Shown here: positions 1 through 12,191 of the stretch, one piece after another
Numbering within the stretch: position 1 is the stretch's first letter
Layout: each line of letters begins with the position of its first letter
DNA from: Typhlomys cinereus
Lineage: Eukaryota; Chordata; Mammalia; Rodentia; Platacanthomyidae
Reading direction: 5' to 3'
Length of the DNA: 64,000 nucleotides
Assembly: GCA_023101885.1 (NCBI GenBank)
Contig: JALPQD010000836.1
Location: 378,144 to 442,143, forward strand
Position numbers and translations under genes: made by a program
The notes under the pieces: generated by a model
Database searches by the model: none
Seen by the model: only the letters and a program-made list of their open reading frames with translations
What the model was told of the DNA's origin: nothing

Positions 1-2219
1 TGTGTCATTGCAGTGCCATATTGGAGCGCTCATAACGGAAATACTATCTTTGAGACTATTCTCCTTCTCTTGTCCCCAGCTTCACTCTCATTATTTCCAT
101 CTTCAATGGGAACTCCCTGAGACTGTCTTTTCTGCCTTGCTTCCTCTCCTGGTTAATTCATAATCTTCTTTGCAGAGCCAAAAGAACTGGAATGATTCCT
201 CTAGTTTGGAAAGGACATGGAAAGACAGGGATATGATGCAGAACTAAACAAGCTTTAGCAGGATGTCTATAGTATACAGCAAATGCAATTATCATAATCA
301 TTTTCTGGGCTTCCAACATTTTAGATCATGGTTAGATCATAGCTGTTTAGAGCTCTAGGCAGCTGTGCTGTGATCTAGCTAAGGGACCAGCCTGTTTGAG
401 AGCACAATCATTTGGAGAGAGAGCTTGCCGCCTCTCTTTTATGAGACCAAAACAAAATGAATTATGGTAGTTATATAATATGAGGTGCTTGAAACTGGGA
501 TGAATGTCTGTTCATCTTTTTTTGCCCAGTAAGTCTTCATAAATTCATGGCTGATGTAGTTCTCTTATCAACCAGCAATCTATGTATATAGCATACTTTA
601 AAAGCTATCGAAGAGTCCAAACTCTATATCCCAATTTTTGCTGTTCCAGTTTGATATAGGTCCTGGAATTCTCACCATGACAGCAATTTCATTAATTAAA
701 TCCTTTTCTGGAAGGGTTCAGAGATAGACAAATATCTGTGCACCTGTCAGGTGCCCACTGCCATTTATCTACCCAACATGGTAGTTCACTCTGCTCATGT
801 TATTATACTATCCACATCTTCTATACTTCTTTCCTTAGATCTCTAATGATACACGCATGTAACCAGATGATAGCTGTTTCTATAGAACAGCGAATCCACA
901 AACCCTGAAGCAGTGTTTAGGGGTTATTTGCATTTTCCCAAAGAATATCCATCTCACACAGATTATTATCCATAGGTACTCATGTTATGGGTCCCCTCGT
1001 GGTCCCTTTGCCATCTCCATACTCCCCACCAGCTCTTGTGGGTACCACTCCTTTCTTGTAGATCGGTAAGTGACAGAATCTTTCTGTGGTCTCATGTATT
1101 GGCTTCTCTGTGTCCCACTAGAACCTGGCTATCCTAGATAATGGGTGTCTCCATAGGAATAAATGGTTCAAGTGAGGCAGGCAATACAAGGGTGTCTATC
1201 AGTGTAAACAAGCTTCCTGTGAGGGGGAACCCCAGTCACAGGGTGAAACCCTAGGTGTTAGTCTGGGATCAGTAACATACATGAAACTGTAGAATTTCTG
1301 CAGAGCAGGGCTGGAATTTATGGTCACTCTCCTGAGATTGACTCTTTTCAGGATGTCAGGAGAAGAAAATACAGCAGTTGATACAGTTGGCATTGCATGA
1401 AGTCCCCCTTGGGGCTGCTCATCATTGTGCCCTTACACTGCTCTTGGCTCACTAGCTGAATCTCCAGTGCAGCTAACAGCATCTGGGTCTGTGTTGTTTC
1501 CTGTTGTTTAGGGCTGCCAAAACTTACTTCCTTAAACTGGACAGGTTCTAGAAAGTCCAAAGTTTTTTTTTTTTTGACAGCTACCAGTTGCCAATCAGTA
1601 ATGCTGGAGAGGCAGACATGGTTGCTGTGGTTTTGTTTTCCTGGAACACGAAGTACTGGCCAGAATTAGAGTGACTATGAAGGCCATGTTCAGCCTAAAA
1701 GGCTTTGTTACAGAGACAGAAGGGGGTAACTTCTACCAAAGGGCTCTTAGGTACTGGGCTCAATATAAGGCTTAGCAGAAGCAAGAAGGAGACCCATTTT
1801 TACTGCATTGTGGAATAGAGAAAAGATTTTTTTCCTAGGGCAGGAATAAATGTAGAAATGGTCAGCTACCATTGAAAGCCCTGCCTCTAGCCTTAAAAGC
1901 ATAATTTGCCTGCATCCTTTTATAGCCCTCTGTTCTTCTGAAAAATCACAGGTTCATAAAGCGCGTGCTCTGGCAGTGACTGCACAGTGCTACTCTTTCA
2001 CCCAATTTGCTCGCCACTGGCACTCATTAATGCCATTCCCAAAGGAAAATTGTCTCTTTAGGATAGAGAAGACTGAAGAAAAATGGCTTTCTTACTAATT
2101 TTCAAAATTTATCGAGAAGAGAAGATTCAGGGGAAGAAAGACTTCATCCATCACTAGCTCTTTGTGATGGATTTCTGTTCCCCTTCCCTACTCTTCATAG
2201 AGTTCCAAGTTGTTGTTTT
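1..2219. other. Low-copy DNA, no recognised gene or repeat
   Basis: I recognise no repeat family, exon or RNA gene here. A 13-base T run lies near 1564-1576. On the minus strand two overlapping open frames (1348-1560 and 1199-1393) together span about 120 codons; they are treated separately as a possible coding relic. Confidence 0.4.
1199..1560 (-). pseudogene. Possible coding relic in two overlapping minus-strand frames
   Basis: A 70-codon frame (1560 to 1348) is followed in another frame by a 64-codon one (1393 to 1199). The pair lacks the low-complexity composition of most open frames in this window, and the overlap would fit a single frameshift in a decayed coding region. I do not recognise the protein. 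An old endogenous-retrovirus internal region is one possibility; chance is another. No start context, splice site or domain supports a functional gene. Confidence 0.15.
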
Positions 2220-2386
2220 TTTAAAATATTTTACTTATGAGCAAGAGAGTGAGAGTGCACAGGTATGGGCAGGGGTCAATTTTTGAAATTGGTTCTCTCC
2301 TTCCACAATATGGGTTCTGGGGATTGAACTCAGGTTACCAGCCAGGTAGTAGATGTCTTTACCTGCTAAACCATCTTGCCAGTCTT
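2220..2386 (-). mobile_element. B2/B4-superfamily SINE
   Basis: Reading + to right, a T-rich tail (2214-2232) leads into a body ending in the reversed tRNA-like head, with 'ggggattgaactcagg' and then 'aaccatcttgccag'. That is the reverse complement of the usual head with B box and A box. The sequence is diverged, so the copy is old. Confidence 0.7.
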
Positions 2387-2837
2387 GATCTCCTGAAAGT
2401 CTGGTGATGGCTAAAACAGTGGCTTTGAGAAACCCATAGGAGAAGGGCTATAGGGATGACTCCATATAAACAAACGAGAAGTCCTTAGAGAAGCACCCAG
2501 CACATCATCTGCATAGCATGGTAGTTACTCTCCTCTTTAGGGTTATTGCTGTTGGTCCCATGATTATTAGCAAATGGCAGCTAAGTCTTATTCCTTCTCA
2601 GTGCTCTGGAACATACTGGAAATGTTCGACCAGATGAGATGTCAAAGTCTGATGGACTGTGACAGGGTGTTCTTGGTGGTCTTCACTGGAAAGGCACAGT
2701 GTCAAGTGGCTGTGTTCTCATAGGAGACCTTTAAGATCTGCTTTTATCACACCAGCAACACCTGCAGACTGCTCTACTGCAGTGCCTGTGCTTCAGATGA
2801 AGCTTCTGTCACTGGGGTCCACCACAGCTGAACTGCC
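2387..2837. other. Unassigned intergenic DNA
   Basis: No repeat family, exon or RNA gene recognised. Confidence 0.4.
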
Positions 2838-2848
2838 TTGTCATTTTT

Positions 2849-2868
2849 TTTAAACTTTATTTATTGGT

Positions 2869-2917
<49 letters not shown>

Positions 2918-3184
2918 TGAAAGGGCACATGTGTCCCTGTGGAGGATCAAGGGTGACTTCAGGAATCATCTTGGATTGCTTTTACCTCCTTTATGCTTCT
3001 TTCAGAGTTTTCCCAGGCTCCGCCCACAAGTGCAGGAAGTGCAGACTGCCACTGCCAGGAAGTTCTGCCTGGCCTTTTTTTTTTTTTTTTTTTTTTTTTT
3101 TACATGGGACTTGGAATATGAACTCAGGATCTTCTGATTGCGAGGTACAGTCTTAAGTCCTAAGCTCTCTCTCTAGCCCTGCCA
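2849..3184 (-). mobile_element. DIP-like tRNA-derived SINE, type 1
   Basis: Minus-strand insertion. The A/T-rich tail and a (TG)n tract (about 2873-2913) come first on the + strand, then the body, then the reversed head 'taagctctctctctagccct'. TTGTCATTTTT is repeated at both ends (2838-2848 and 3185-3195), a credible target duplication. A run of over 20 T at about 3077-3101 interrupts the body where other copies have a short stretch. Confidence 0.85.
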
Positions 3185-3195
3185 TTGTCATTTTT

Positions 3196-4911
<1,716 letters not shown>

Positions 4912-5540
4912 CATACTCTGGGTATGGTCACCTTAAGTGGTTCAGAGACTCCTGGTTGCTTAAGAAGCAGCTGTGGAAGCTTCTGAAGTGAAGGGTTCTC
5001 AGCAGGCATTAACGGAAATGCTTGCTGATTTAAGTTTGTCTGTGTGTTTGCAAATGTGAATCTGTTGCCTCTGGAGCCCCAGGGATAAAAAAAATGTTAA
5101 ACCTATATGTCCTTAATAAGTATATTAAGTGAACATCCTTGAAAATACCTTATTGGTATGCTGTCATATCCGTGCTCCTGGAGAGAAGTGAGTCATCAAG
5201 ACTTGTCTATCAAGACTGTGATGTCAAAGTTGTGGACATTCTCCTGCTATCCTGGTGAAGGAAATTGTGTTCCTTTGGAAACAGAGGCCAACTACAGGCA
5301 GAGGCTTTTGAACCAGGTACTGAACAGGGAGGGCATCTTAGCCAGTCTGCACAAGCAAAATGCCAGGTATTGAATGATTAGAATCAGAAATTTAATAATG
5401 TTGGATACTAGGCATGGGGCCTTGATGGACGGAGTCAGAGCATTAAGGCTGTCCCTCTCTCCATTTTTAAAGTTCAAAAAAAGCTGTGCTGTTAAAAGGA
5501 GAAGTAGGGGGGATAACTACCCCTCTACAAATTAGTACAC
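4912..5540. other. Unassigned intergenic DNA
   Basis: No repeat family or exon recognised. Confidence 0.4.
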
Positions 5541-5546
5541 ACAGAC

Positions 5547-5588
5547 TCTCTCTCTCTCTCTATATATATATATGTGTGTGTGTGTGCA
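5547..5588. repeat. (CT)n(AT)n(TG)n compound microsatellite
   Basis: Three successive dinucleotide blocks (CT, then AT, then TG) lie directly before the AT-rich palindrome. Confidence 0.9.
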
Positions 5589-5603
5589 AATGTATGATTT
5601 TAT

Positions 5604-5678
5604 TATATATCTACATTAGAATGGTATATATATACTATTCAATATGTGTATATATATTATTCTAATGTAGTATATATA
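5604..5678. repeat. AT-rich inverted repeat (hairpin or cruciform candidate)
   Basis: The 12-base core CTACATTAGAAT (5611-5622) recurs as its exact reverse complement at 5659-5670. Flanking TATATA tracts extend the arms to about 27 bases (5604-5630 against 5651-5678) with few mismatches. The loop is about 20 bases and also AT-rich. Confidence 0.85.
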
Positions 5679-5710
5679 AAAATAGTAATATATTATATAT
5701 ATATAAATTT

Positions 5711-6510
5711 TATTTTCTTTCCATTTCAGAAGGATTTTTAAGGTAGTGAGGTTAGTATTGTGTTTGCTAAATCTGGCATTTGCTGAGTAGTTGAAATTTA
5801 AAGTTCTTAAGGTCACCATATTGTTGATCTCTCTCTTTTTTTTTATTCCTGGTTTTTTGTTTTAGGCTTTTAGCCACCTGTGACTGTAGACCTTAGTTTC
5901 TGGGCTGGGACCCAAAGAGGAAAATGAGCTCCCAAAGGGAAGGTGGGGCAGCTGTCTCTGCTCAGCCTCTCTCTGGGATGCCGGACTGAAGGATCACCAG
6001 TGCCTTTTCCCCTACACTTTTTTTTTCATGTTCTTTAAAGAAAAATATTTTAGCATAGTTTGCATTGTGAACTTATTACAATTTTTATTCCCCCCTCTTT
6101 GAATGCTACAACCAGTTTCTGGGGACTCCCAAGGGTCTGCCTGAGTGATTCTCCTGCAGGCAGAGACTTCTCTCTGACCTCATCTGGCTTCAGATCAGTC
6201 CCCACTGGCACGACATTGGAAAAATGGTTTCAGAAGGTCCAACATGAATGACCCTGCATGGCTCAGAGAAGCCCAGGCATGGAGTTTAGAGCTGACATAA
6301 GACTGCAGTGTGTCAGTCAAACCCAGGCAGGTGGTTTAGGTGTTAGACATTTCTTCAGTTGTTTCCTACCTCTTTGTGAGAAAACAGTAGGGAGAAGATG
6401 CATTGATTTTTTAATTCAAATCAAAGGATTTACTATCTCATGCCAATGTTCATCTCTTCAATAATCCATAGGATTTGAGGATAAAAATCGACAAAAGCAA
6501 AAGAAAGTAG
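5711..6510. other. Unassigned intergenic DNA
   Basis: T runs lie near 5839 and 6021. No repeat family or exon recognised. Open frames of 63-68 codons at 6060-6464 have no recognisable domain. Confidence 0.4.
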
Positions 6511-6554
6511 AAGCCAGAAGTCAGCAAGGTATCTCAGTAGAACTCAGTATACTA

Positions 6555-6645
6555 TATGGATGGCCAAAATGCCTTACTCTTTCCAATGTTCAGAAGGCTG
6601 AGCCAGGAGGGTGTTGACCTACATAGTGGGCTGGTCTCAAAAACT
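6555..6645 (+). mobile_element. Degenerate B1-like SINE fragment
   Basis: 'aatgttcagaaggctgagcc' followed by 'aggagggtgttgacc' and 'ggctggtctcaaaa' resembles the centre and 3' half of B1 on the + strand. It is strongly diverged. Confidence 0.45.
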
Positions 6646-6648
6646 CTG

Positions 6649-6735
6649 AGAGCCGAGAAGATAGCTCAATAGTGGAGCACTTGTCTAACAAGTCCAAGAC
6701 TTGGTTCCACACCACTCCTCCAACACCAGCAAACA
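6649..6735 (+). mobile_element. ID-like SINE
   Basis: 'agatagctcaatagtggagc' then 'acttgtctaacaagtccaag' then 'acttggttcca' matches the tRNA-Ala-like ID head, with A box and B box in order, followed by a short A/C-rich end. Confidence 0.7.
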
Positions 6736-7226
6736 AGTCAACCAACCAAATCTTACTCCTCAATGCTTTGGAAGGCTTTAGATGAGGTCTGGGGGTAGAT
6801 TAAGAAAAATTAACTGCTGAAATTCTTTTTAAAGATACTCCACACATCATTGTTTTTGGCTTGCCCATAGATGAGACTTAGAGTGTAAATACATGGAACA
6901 GATGCTGTAGTAGCCAAAGGAAGGCGAGCATAAGGGAGGTGGTTGAGAAAACAACATTTCCAAAGTGCAAAAGCATCTCCAGAAGAAACCAATACAGTCA
7001 GATGTGTGCAGTGGACAAGAAGTGCGGGGTGCACTAGAGATGTGTGGAAATTTGTCCCCATGAAATTCTACTGCTGCTTCCCCTGAAAACGGCTTCAAGA
7101 TTTCAGTTTTAGGCGTCCACAGACATGAAGAATAAAACAAATTAGGCAAAACTACATGAAACGAATCAACTGCTCCTTGGTTTCCCTCTTCTCGGATAAT
7201 TATTACCCTCTTTGGCTGGGTAAATT

Positions 7227-7240
7227 GTTGCTATGGTAAA
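7227..7240. promoter_or_regulatory. Partial RFX X-box-like motif
   Basis: GTTGCTATGGTAAA: the left half fits the RFX half-site GTTGCYA, the right half is imperfect. It is followed at once by TAATTAG, a homeodomain-type core. Sequence match only. Confidence 0.35.
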
Positions 7241-7741
7241 TAATTAGAGTTAGTATATCCAAGCACCACCAGGGCTTAAGTCAATATACATTGTGTGTTT
7301 AGGTCCAAAAAGCAAGCTTTCACAACTTGAAAATATACATTTAGATCCTAGTTAGTTGTAAAGGAATAATTTAAAACGATATATAAAAATTACCTTTCTT
7401 ACCCAAGTGAGAGTGAACTCTAGCGCAGTCACTACTATTTTTAGGCCTGAAAATGGTCTTGAGGGAAATTTATTCAGAGGCTATATGAACCCTGAAAACG
7501 ACATGAAAGCTCTCTAGAATGTGGGGGAAATCAGCACAACAATTAGATGCAGGAGAGTGAGTGTGGCTCATTTTTTGCAATCAGTGATGAAGTAAGGAAA
7601 GTGCTTTACTTTACAGAATGAAATCCCCAACCTGAAAATGGACTGGGCCTTTCAATGCTTTCTTTACTGGAATATGCACGTGTATGACACTCGTGCATGG
7701 CCTGACAGGATGTAAGCAGAAAACATCCTTTCCGGGCCTCT

Positions 7742-7755
7742 GTTGCTATAGCAAC
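7742..7755. promoter_or_regulatory. Palindromic RFX X-box-like motif
   Basis: GTTGCTATAGCAAC is a perfect 14-base palindrome close to the RFX consensus GTTGCCATGGCAAC. RFX-family proteins bind such sites in ciliary-gene promoters and enhancers. No gene lies beside it in this window, so a distal element or chance are both possible. Confidence 0.45.
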
Positions 7756-8279
7756 CTCCAAGCAAACACAGCAAGCAAGGTAAGGCCAACAAAAAAGTAA
7801 AGCACAGAGAGAGGGACAATTCCCATCCAGGAAAAAAAATTTCCATCTTTTAAAGCTGATTTTAAGGCTCACATTGGTCTTGCTTCTTTCCTGGTGTTTT
7901 GGGGGTGTTAGTCTTCCTTCTAGTTTTCACCAGACCTTTACCATCAGTCTTTAGACTACTGTAACCCCCATCCAGCTAGATGTAGACATAAAGGCAGACA
8001 TACATTTTAAAAACAAGATCTGATCACGTCTTTTTTTTTTTTAAATATTCACATCCAGTCTCATATGCCCTCAGTAAAGGTGTGAAATTGAGATTTTTTT
8101 TTTTGAAAATTGCACTGATTACTTTCTGAACCTTTTCCCATTCTCTCCAAGACTAGGTCTCTATCTTAAAACTTTTAACCAATCTAATATGAAAGGACTG
8201 TAGCATTCACAAACACACAGCACCTATATATATTTCCATAAGACTTACACAAAATTTGCTCTATCAATAGGTCGCCATG

Positions 8280-8690
8280 AAAGATCAGAGAATTCAAGTA
8301 GCCCCATACTTACTTGAGAAACTGACTAAGGTCAACCGTGATTGGGGAGAGGAAAGGAAGATGATTCCTCAGTGGTATACTCACTGATAGACGATGCACG
8401 TGCTATCAAAGGCCACCCAAATGAAACCCTGTGGGCCACTTATGCAAAAACAAACAAATAAACAACCCCCCAAACAAAACAAAACAAAACAAAACAAACA
8501 GAACAGAACAGAAGAGAATACCCAAGGTAATAGGATGGAGACTGGCAGGGGAAAAGAAAGGTTGCAATGGGAAGAGGAGGGAAAATGGGACTGGGAATTA
8601 AGGTGTGAGACAATCATGAATTCACTGTTTCTATGTATAAAATAATAAAAGAATAATTTAAAAAGAAAGAAAAAACAAAACAAAAAATTT
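8280..8690 (+). mobile_element. L1 3' UTR end, sense
   Basis: The segment after about 8525 ('ggatggagactggcaggggaa' and on to an A-rich end with AATAAAAG) matches the L1 end at 41045-41170 in this window. The upstream part aligns more loosely with 40960-41040. An (AAACA)n stretch at 8447-8518 sits between the matching blocks. This is a 5'-truncated, non-functional insertion. Confidence 0.7.
8447..8518. repeat. (AAACA)n / A-rich simple repeat
   Basis: Runs of AAACA and AACAG units sit inside the L1 3' UTR. They may be the tail of a lost small insertion or expansion of an A-rich stretch. Confidence 0.85.
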
Positions 8691-9200
8691 AACCAATCTG
8701 ATAAATGTAAAATAATTTGATATTGTGGTTTCAAAGAAAGTTTCTTTAATTGGATTTGAATCTCTGAATTGCCTACTTAGAAATATCCTGGTAAAGGTTT
8801 CTATTTGGAGAGCATGAGTATATCTCCAAGAGCACTGTGTAAATTAGGAAGTCTTCCATCATTTATGCCATGAATCTTGTCCCTAGGTTACCTTTCACTT
8901 GTCATTCTGCTTGTGTTTGATAATCCTTTGCCCCATCTTTAGCTGTTTCTTTCTGCAGTGTGCTAAATTATACCAATGGCTTTTCTGCAGGTGCAGATTC
9001 CTGTAACGGTGTGAGATTGAGGGGACAGCAACCATAGCCTTGTAGGAGAGATTCAGAATTAATGGGAGACAGTAGATTTGAATAGTGGTAATGAGGTTCC
9101 AGTGCCTAACTTCTTGTAAACTTTGGGCCATAGTAATGAAAGCATTAGTGAAATGCAATGTCTCCGGGTTTCCTACTGATACCCCAATTAGGGAGCTGTG
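8691..9200. other. Unassigned intergenic DNA
   Basis: No repeat family or exon recognised. Confidence 0.4.
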
Positions 9201-9204
9201 TGCT

Positions 9205-9345
9205 TGCTAGCTCCACCATATTGGAGAAGTCACTTAATGTCTTCACCCTACTTCACCTGAAAGTAGGGAATAATTTTTATGTCTGTGTCATAGATGAAGA
9301 AATGAAAAGTGAGACTGTCTTCATGAAGTATGTAGGTCATTATCA
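9205..9345 (+). mobile_element. MIR-like ancient SINE
   Basis: 'gagaagtcacttaatgtctt' followed by 'cacctgaaagtagggaataat' and 'tagatgaagaaatgaaaagtg' follows the MIR core order: a cytosolic-style 'caagtcacttaacctct', then 'taaaatgggg', then 'gatgaggaaactgaggc'. It is old and diverged. Confidence 0.5.
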
Positions 9346-9879
9346 GCAGGGATGAGACTGAAGCACATTAGTTATTATTATAAGTCATTTTCTGTGCTGT
9401 GCCAGGTGCTTTTAAACTCGCATCTCACTTGCGTTTTTAGATTCTCTTGCTCCTTTTACAGGAGGCACTTTCCTGTTGTTAACATGCCATTTATGGGTTC
9501 ATCACACCCTAAATTATCATGGGCTGATTTAAGTATGTCCTTCTGTATTCTGGATCTTTCGTATTCCCTGCTAAGTTAATAATATTTGATGTTATTAATA
9601 GGAATTGATAGCTTCGTGTTATCCCTCCAAGATGACATTTACATCTTGACAAGAGTTCTTAAGGCCTTGACTCAAAGGAGTGAGTAATGTGGTTATTTTC
9701 AGTCTCCTGGCAGAGGGAGCCAATTCTTGGGCTGGAAGAGATTCCCTAAACACTAAATTTATGCCAAGCCAGCAGCTGCCTACTCTGCTTACACAGAGTA
9801 TAATGTGGGGGCTGTACTGGTGATCAGGGAGTAATTTAAATCAATTAGCTAATGTTTTTATCATCAGAAACTGTATTAA
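9346..9879. other. Low-copy TAAT-rich DNA
   Basis: No young repeat is present. 9560-9860 contains several TAAT/ATTA cores and does not read as decayed repeat; see the findings. Confidence 0.35.
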
Positions 9880-9965
9880 GTAGTGCGGAGAACATGAAGA
9901 TTAATAATCTTTGTTCCAAGAACTTTCTAATCTAGTTGAGGAAATCAAAATATGTACAAATGAAA
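9880..9965. mobile_element. L2-like ancient LINE fragment
   Basis: 'gaacatgaagattaataatc' then 'ttccaagaactttctaatct' then 'agttgagg' resembles the common L2 3' pattern (dot-matched by eye to 'gatgaataagacatggtccc...gagctcacagtctagtgg'). Confidence 0.45.
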
Positions 9966-10067
9966 AGAGAGTTATATTCACTGGCCACGATCAGGATGGT
10001 TTATAACCATTGTCTGGTGTTCATGCACTATGTGAAGTTTGGAAAGCTAGGCAAAAGCCCGGGGGAA

Positions 10068-10275
10068 GATTGCCTAGAAAACTGCTCATAGATGTCCATC
10101 ATTAGAGTCCACATAATAGTCACTGCTTAGAGATGGATCAGGTTTTACACAACAGCTTATCTTGGAGAGACAGGTACCTGGTTACGCATCAGATGTAGGA
10201 TCTGGGCAAAGAATTGATGGAATTCGGAACTCTGGAGCCAGGGTGAGTGCAGGAAGATAAAAGTGGGGAATTTTG
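10068..10275 (+). repeat. Direct duplication, copy A
   Basis: This aligns in the same orientation with 10671-10870 over about 190 bp. Shared landmarks in order are 'tgcctagaaa', 'agagtcca', 'acagcttatcttgg/acttatcttggg', 'ggttac', 'cagatg', 'gcaaagaat' and 'ctggagcca'. The family is not recognised. Confidence 0.75.
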
Positions 10276-10429
10276 TAACCTAGGATTTTTTCATATGATT
10301 TCTTGTGTAGGCAGATCTTCCTGAGGTAAGGATGGCTTCTTAAAAGAACGTAACTGGAACATTTACATCTTCATGGATGTCAAGAATATCAAACAACCTC
10401 CTTAAACCACCTCTAGTTGTATTTTTTTA

Positions 10430-10668
10430 AAATTGTGTGTATGTGTAGATATGTGTGTGTGTGTAGAGGTCAGAGGTCAACTGTGGGTATCATTCTTTAG
10501 GGATGCTCTTCATCTTATTTTGAAACAGTCTAACATCGGCCTGGAGCTCAGTGAGTACGTTGTGCTGGCTGGCAACATAGCCCAGGAATCTGTCAATCTC
10601 TGACTCCCTAGCACTAAGATTACAAGTTCATTTTCTAAGGCCGTTTCTGGGGATTAAACTCATATTTT
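10430..10668 (-). mobile_element. B3-type SINE, truncated
   Basis: Minus strand. A short TG tract and 'gaggtcagaggtcaac' lead into a central region ('aacagtctaacatcggcctggagctcagtg') and 'tctggggattaaactca'. The reversed head is missing, cut off at the start of duplication copy B. Confidence 0.65.
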
Positions 10669-10670
10669 AC

Positions 10671-10870
10671 AGACTGCCTAGAAAGCTGCTCAGAGAAGTT
10701 TATCATCACAGAGTCCAAATGTGAACCACTGTTTTGAGGCAGGGCAGGGTTTGCACAGAACTTATCTTGGGATAAGGTACATGGTTACACTTCAGATGCA
10801 GAGTCCAGGCAAAGAATGATGGAATCTGAAATCCTGGAGCCAAGGTGGGGATGCAGGGTGGGGATCTATT
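10671..10870 (+). repeat. Direct duplication, copy B
   Basis: Second copy of the unit at 10068-10275, offset by about 600 bp and separated mainly by a truncated B3. Roughly three quarters of positions agree by eye. Confidence 0.75.
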
Positions 10871-10891
10871 TCAGTTTCTCTAGCTGTCTTT

Positions 10892-10922
10892 TTAAATTTT
10901 TAAAGCTTTATTTATTTATTTA

Positions 10923-10962
<40 letters not shown>

Positions 10963-11190
10963 AGAGGACACTATGTTTCCTTGTGGAGAATCAAGGGTGG
11001 CTTTGGAAATCATCCTGGATTGCCTCTAATTCCTTTTTGTTTTGCTCTGGGATTTCCCAGACACTGCCCACTAGGGCTGGAAGTTCAAGCTGCCACCATT
11101 TCTGCCTGGCGTTGTGGGACCTGGGATCTGAACTCAGGACCTTCTGCTTGGGAGACAGTCTTAATCCCTGAGCCATCTCTCCAGCACCCC
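10892..11190 (-). mobile_element. DIP-like SINE, type 1
   Basis: A full-length minus-strand copy: AATA-type tail, (TG)n at 10925-10961, a body with 'tgggatttcccaga', and reversed head 'ctgagccatctctccagcac'. CTAGCTGTCTTT (10880-10891) and CTATCTGTCTTT (11191-11202) form a 12-base target duplication with one mismatch. Confidence 0.9.
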
Positions 11191-11202
11191 CTATCTGTCT
11201 TT

Positions 11203-11735
11203 AAGCCAATTATCCTAGGGCCAGATAATAAGGAAGTGAATGATAAGTAGTATTCAAATGGACCCTATAGAAACTAGGGTCTGTAGTTTGATTTTCTAAA
11301 CAGTCGTCCAGCCTGGATCTTTCATTTGCTGTGAAATCTTTTATTATTCTTATACTGTCACTTAAACCTGTTAAGAAAATCTGGACTCATTTCTGCAAAA
11401 CTGAAGTGGTCTTGTTTCTGTGATTTCATGCCGGGCAGAGGAGAGAAGAAGTCATGTAGCCCAACTCAGTAATTTAAAGACGGTGGTTCTGGTTTTTGTT
11501 GTTTTAGCTCTTCTTGTTCTTTCCCTCCTTGCTTCTTTTCAAGATGGTATCTTTGCACATTGGCTTAAGGCATCCTGCAGCAACAAGAGGAGTCAAGTCC
11601 TTGCGTTCGCAAAGTGTCATCTAGTACCTTAATGATCTTAGTTGTCACCTGGTTGCTGCCAGGTCCAAAGACATTTAGGGTGAAGTTGCTGTCTGCTGTG
11701 ATTTGAGTTGTGATTTCTCTGATTTGGTCAGGGTC
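11203..11735. other. Unassigned intergenic DNA
   Basis: No repeat family recognised. A 70-codon frame at 11420-11632 has a hydrophobic stretch (VLVFVVLALLVLSLLASF) but no family resemblance, and its surroundings show no exon signals. Confidence 0.4.
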
Positions 11736-11748
11736 CAGGGTTTTTCTT

Positions 11749-11829
11749 TTTTTTTTTTAAATATATTTTTTAATTATTTATTATTTATTCAATTGTGCGT
11801 GTATGCATAGGTGCGTGTGCGTGTATGTA

Positions 11830-11869
<40 letters not shown>

Positions 11870-12080
11870 ACCACAGACGAATTTGGGAACCACCATGGAC
11901 CACCTCCACCTCCTCCTTGTTTACTCTGCCCCGGGATTCACAGGCTCCTCCCTACCAGGACCAGAAACGCAGGCCGCCCCCGCTTCTACCCGGTCTCTAT
12001 ATGTGGGGTCTAGGATCCGAACTCAGGACCTTCCGCCTGCAAGGCAGAGGCTTAACCCCTGAGCCACCTCTCCAGCCCCC
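11749..12080 (-). mobile_element. DIP-like SINE, type 2 (young subfamily)
   Basis: Minus-strand copy with an AT-rich tail, 'ttcaattgtgcgtgtatgc', (TG)n at about 11837-11866, then a GC-rich body and the reversed head 'cccctgagccacctctccag'. Near-copies lie at 36627-36906 and 50485-50787. CAGGGTTTTTCTT (11736-11748) and CAGGGCTTTCCTT (12081-12093) are the probable target duplication. Confidence 0.9.
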
Positions 12081-12125
12081 CAGGGCTTTCCTTGTATGCC
12101 TGTGCCACTTCCCAATTCTCTGGGA

Positions 12126-12191
<66 letters not shown>

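Larger units (their letters stand above)
6746..8279. other. Low-copy DNA containing two RFX-like motifs
   Basis: No repeat family recognised. 7130-7280 and 7660-7870 look low-copy and non-repetitive. Minus-strand frames of 83-100 codons (6810-7149, 7606-7872) overlap in different frames, show no domain and are probably chance. Confidence 0.4.

Noticed and set aside
8447..8518. Retrocopy tail with target duplication
   Set aside because: No flanking duplication could be found, so it is listed only as a simple repeat inside L1.
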